A DNA stretch of 6,642 nucleotides, taken from the NCBI GenBank assembly GCA_031255075.1, contig JAIRTF010000126.1, forward strand, positions 1 through 6,642, in the 5' to 3' direction. Below, one piece after another: positions 3,828 to 6,642 of this stretch; the first letter of the stretch is position 1, and every line of letters begins with the position of its first letter. The translations under genes and the position numbers were made by a program. Under the pieces are notes generated by a model that did no database searches, was not told the DNA's origin, and worked only from the letters and a program-made list of their open reading frames with translations. This DNA comes from Bifidobacteriaceae bacterium (GTDB taxonomy: Bacteria > Actinomycetota > Actinomycetes > Actinomycetales > WQXJ01).

Positions 3828-6642
3828 AGCTTCACCACCTGAGTTTTGGGGCGATTGGGCCGTTTGCTGGGAGTCATTCAGTGGACTTCACGGCCTTTTC
3901 AGATGCGGGGCTGTTTCTCCTGGAAGGGCCAACTGGCGCCGGCAAATCTACGCTGATCGACGCAGTGGTGTTTGCGCTCTACGGCGCCATGGCGGATGCC
4001 GAGATCGACGCCCACCGAATGCGTTCTGACTACGCCGCCCCAGATCAAGAATCCTTTGTTGAACTGGTCTATGAGGTGGGCTCCGGCATCTACAAAGTTC
4101 GTCGAACGCCGCTCTATGACAAACCCAAACAGCGTGGAGTTGGCACCACGCGGCGCCAGGCCACCGCCCGGCTGTGGCGTCTGGACAACCCGGCAGACAC
4201 CACTGGCGAGATTCTCACCACCCGGGTCGAGGAGGCCAGCGCGGAGGTAGCTAGAACTGTTGGTCTGACCCGCAAGCAGTTCGTTCAGACCGTGGTGCTG
4301 CCTCAGGGGAGGTTCGCCGCCTTCTTGCACGCCGGCAATGACGAGCGCCGGGCGCTGCTCCAGCAAATTTTCGGCACCGAGTTGTATTCGCGGCTGACCG
4401 AAGAACTGCGGCAGCGGCGCCTCGGAGCTGAACGGAACCAGGCCACGCTGCAGGCCAATCTCAACGCCTCACTTCAAGTTCTGTTCGCTGCCGCTGACCT
4501 GAGCGGAGAGGCACGCGAGCCCCTTGCTGAGGCAGCCGACCATTTGGGCTTGTCTGGTTCGGATGAGGGTCTGGAGCAGTTGGTGGATGGGCTGGTCAAC
4601 TCGGCACAGGCTGATTCGGCAGCCCTGGCGGACAAGTCCAACCAACTGACCAGCCAAGCCGCCGCTCTTCAGACCGAATCAGATCAGGCCGCCAAGCTGG
4701 TAGAGACCGCCAAGCTGCGGGCCAGCCTGCTAGCCCGGCAAGCGGAATTGCAGGCACTGGCCAAGCAATGGCCGGCGGCTGAGGCACGGGTGTCCGCCGC
4801 CCGCAAGGCTCTGGCAGTTGTGCCGCTGCTGGACCAAGCGGAGCAGGCCGCCACCAAACTTGAGGCCGCCCAAGAGTCCGCCGCGGAGCTTGGCGTTCCT
4901 GCCGATCCGGCTGAGCACGGTCCTCTGCAAGCCGCCCTTGACCAGGCTGTGGCTGGGGTTCAGAAAGCCGAACAACAAGTCCAAGCCTCTGAGCGGTTGG
5001 AGGCCGCCACAGCCGCCTCTGACAAGGCGGACTTGGAGTTGGAGACTTTGCGGCGCGCTGCGGATGAGGCTGGCGAATCGGACGCTGCTGCCCAGGCCGC
5101 GCTGCGCAAGCAATCCGAAGAGGGACCGGCCGCCGTCAACGAAGTCAAGCGGCTGACCGAGCTGTTGGACCAAACCAAACAACTAGGCAAAGCGCGCCAG
5201 CATCTGGACCAAGCCACCAAGGTTCACCAACTGGCCCGCCAAGACTGGGACAAAGCCGCCGCCCGTGAAACCAAACTGCGGCGGCAACGGCTTGACGGAA
5301 TGGCTGGTGAAATGGCCCTGGAGTTGAGCCCCGGCCAGCCATGCCCGGTGTGTGGATCAACAGCCCATCCCCACCCGGCCGGTTTGCCGGAAGGTCACAT
5401 CTCCAAGGAAGAGCTGCTGGCGGCAGAAGACCAGCGGGCGGCCGCTGAGACCACCACCGAACAGGCAGCGCTGGCGCTGACCGAAGCCCGTGAAAGTCTG
5501 GCCGCCCTGGTGGGAGCGACCAACGGCACCACCGAAGCGGACGCGGACAAAGCTTTGAAGGCCGCCAGAACCCATTTGGTGTCTCTGGGTAATCCGACCG
5601 AATTGAAGGCCACTGCGGCATCCGCTGCCAAACAGCTGGATCATGCCAGGGTGGCGCTCGCCAAGGCGGAAATCACAGCCCGCAGGGCCCGCGATTCAAT
5701 GGTCGAACTGCGGTCCGCAGCCGGCGGCATGGACCTGGCGGCCGCCACCGAAGCGCTTGACCAGGCCCGAGCCCAGCTATCGCTAGCCCGCCGGCGGCGT
5801 GATGCTGCCCAAGCTTTGACCAAGGCCGTTGAAACTCAGGCCGCAGCAGCAGCGGCGTCCACCGCTGCTCTAAACAAGGCAGGCTTTGAAGATGCTGGTG
5901 CCGTCCGCGAGGCGGCGCTGGATGCGGCCGAGGCGGACCTGATCGAACAACAAGTGCAGCAACAACGATCCGACTTGGGCGCCGTGGCGGCCCGTTTGGC
6001 TGAAGGCGACCTGGCGGAATCTAAAGCGGACCTGCCCGCGCTGTTCACCGCCGCTGAGGCAGCTGCGGCCCGCGCGCTGCAGGCCGCCGAATCGGCAGCC
6101 GAAGCCTCGGCCGCCGCCACCCGGGCCGTCCAAACCGCGACCAAAGTTGAATCCGCCGCCGCGGCAGTCAAAAACAGCGCGGCCGCTTACACCAAAGAAC
6201 TCGGCCAAGCCGCTCCATTGAGCCGCGTCGCCGCCCTGGCCAGTGGCGGAACCGGCAACCTGACCGGCGTGGACCTAGCCACCTATGTGTTGCTACGGCG
6301 ATTCCAAGACGTGGTGGCCGCCGCCAATGATCGCCTCGGACCCATGTCCGCTGGCCGCTATCTGCTGCAACACAGCGAAACCAAGGAGAGAACCCGCGAG
6401 CGGCGCACCGGCTTGGCGCTCCGCGTACTGGACAACCGCACCGGTCAGGCCCGCGATCCGCGTTCCTTATCAGGGGGCGAGACCTTCTACGTTTCCCTTT
6501 CCCTGGCGCTCGGTTTAGCGGATGTGGTCACCGCTGAAGCCGGCGGCATCGACCTCGAAACCCTGTTTATTGATGAAGGCTTCGGCGCCCTTGACCAAGA
6601 CGTGCTGGATGCCGTCATGACTCAACTCGGCAAACTCAAAGC
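3824..6642 (+). CDS. sbcC: SbcC, Rad50-like ATPase subunit of SbcCD (3' end beyond window)
   Basis: SbcC is the SMC/Rad50-type ABC ATPase that drives and gates SbcD. The frame is open for 939 codons to the window edge. Residues 1-180 form the N-terminal ATPase lobe, with Walker A GPTGAGKST (35-43) and the Q-loop LPQGRFAAFL (Gln161). About 185-500 and 525-800 are Ala/Gln/Glu-rich coiled-coil arms. They flank a zinc hook CPVCG (507-511; Cys507, Cys510) followed by AHPHPAG, as is usual in this family. The C-terminal lobe has the ABC signature LSGGETF (882-888), Walker B LFIDEGFG (914-921; Asp917, Glu918) and D-loop ALD (922-924). The H-loop and C-terminus lie outside the window. The GTG start overlaps the sbcD TGA (GTGA) and is preceded by GGGGGGAG (3813-3820). 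No frameshift or internal stop is seen. Confidence 0.97.
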   Translation, partial: MKLHHLSFGAIGPFAGSHSVDFTAFSDAGLFLLEGPTGAGKSTLIDAVVFALYGAMADAEIDAHRMRSDYAAPDQESFVELVYEVGSGIYKVRRTPLYDKPKQRGVGTTRRQATARLWRLDNPADTTGEILTTRVEEASAEVARTVGLTRKQFVQTVVLPQGRFAAFLHAGNDERRALLQQIFGTELYSRLTEELRQRRLGAERNQATLQANLNASLQVLFAAADLSGEAREPLAEAADHLGLSGSDEGLEQLVDGLVNSAQADSAALADKSNQLTSQAAALQTESDQAAKLVETAKLRASLLARQAELQALAKQWPAAEARVSAARKALAVVPLLDQAEQAATKLEAAQESAAELGVPADPAEHGPLQAALDQAVAGVQKAEQQVQASERLEAATAASDKADLELETLRRAADEAGESDAAAQAALRKQSEEGPAAVNEVKRLTELLDQTKQLGKARQHLDQATKVHQLARQDWDKAAARETKLRRQRLDGMAGEMALELSPGQPCPVCGSTAHPHPAGLPEGHISKEELLAAEDQRAAAETTTEQAALALTEARESLAALVGATNGTTEADADKALKAARTHLVSLGNPTELKATAASAAKQLDHARVALAKAEITARRARDSMVELRSAAGGMDLAAATEALDQARAQLSLARRRRDAAQALTKAVETQAAAAAASTAALNKAGFEDAGAVREAALDAAEADLIEQQVQQQRSDLGAVAARLAEGDLAESKADLPALFTAAEAAAARALQAAESAAEASAAATRAVQTATKVESAAAAVKNSAAAYTKELGQAAPLSRVAALASGGTGNLTGVDLATYVLLRRFQDVVAAANDRLGPMSAGRYLLQHSETKERTRERRTGLALRVLDNRTGQARDPRSLSGGETFYVSLSLALGLADVVTAEAGGIDLETLFIDEGFGALDQDVLDAVMTQLGKLK

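Noticed and set aside
2931..3877. Minus-strand open frames of 239, 64 and 169 codons and a plus-strand frame at 3259-3642
   Set aside because: All are shadows of sbcD, whose metal-binding motifs are complete in its own frame.
3899..6518. Many open frames on both strands across this stretch, including Ala/Ser-rich minus-strand ones
   Set aside because: They overlap the continuous 939-codon sbcC frame, which carries Walker A, zinc hook, ABC signature and Walker B in one frame.
2616..6642. SbcCD as part of a new defence or mobile system
   Set aside because: Motifs, length and the GTGA overlap are those of ordinary housekeeping sbcDC, and no accessory defence or mobility gene is nearby in the window.

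Overview
The window reads as chromosomal DNA of a high-GC Gram-positive bacterium (Actinomycetota). The reasons are the GC-rich codon use, frequent GTG starts, a compact actinobacterial-type SRP RNA, and a two-gene sbcD-sbcC unit with a GTGA stop/start overlap. The exact genus cannot be told from the sequence. Nothing here looks mobile: I see no transposase, integrase, tRNA, CRISPR array or phage gene.

Layout from left to right. (1) Positions 1-462, minus strand: the first 154 codons of a secreted alkaline phosphatase, cut off by the window edge. (2) 463-779: a structured leader and intergenic region. Its far end (626-658) holds three 11-nt repeats resembling a Streptomyces-type PHO box, which would fit phosphate control of the phosphatase. 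(3) 780-867, minus strand: an SRP RNA (ffs), clear from its GGAA-tetraloop domain and a 13-bp closing stem. (4) 986-1468, plus strand: an RraA-family protein, divergent from ffs. (5) 1477-1536: five imperfect 12-bp tandem repeats between the convergent rraA and membrane-protein genes. (6) 1556-2293, minus strand: an unrecognised two-helix membrane protein, possibly with a PH-like C-terminal domain. (7) 2294-2615: a divergent intergenic region carrying a perfect CRP/GlxR-type palindrome (2440-2455), an inverted repeat, and a G-rich 36-bp direct repeat with quadruplex potential. (8) 2616-3827 and 3824-6642, plus strand: sbcD and sbcC, the Mre11-Rad50-like nuclease/ATPase pair. sbcC runs off the right edge just after its Walker B and D-loop.

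How the genes fit together: SbcD and SbcC form one DNA end- and hairpin-processing complex and are translationally coupled. The other genes are housekeeping or nutrient-acquisition functions with no evident shared pathway. I found no convincing undescribed multi-gene system. The parts most worth a second look are the regulatory sites, the two repeat tracts between genes, and the uncharacterised membrane protein.
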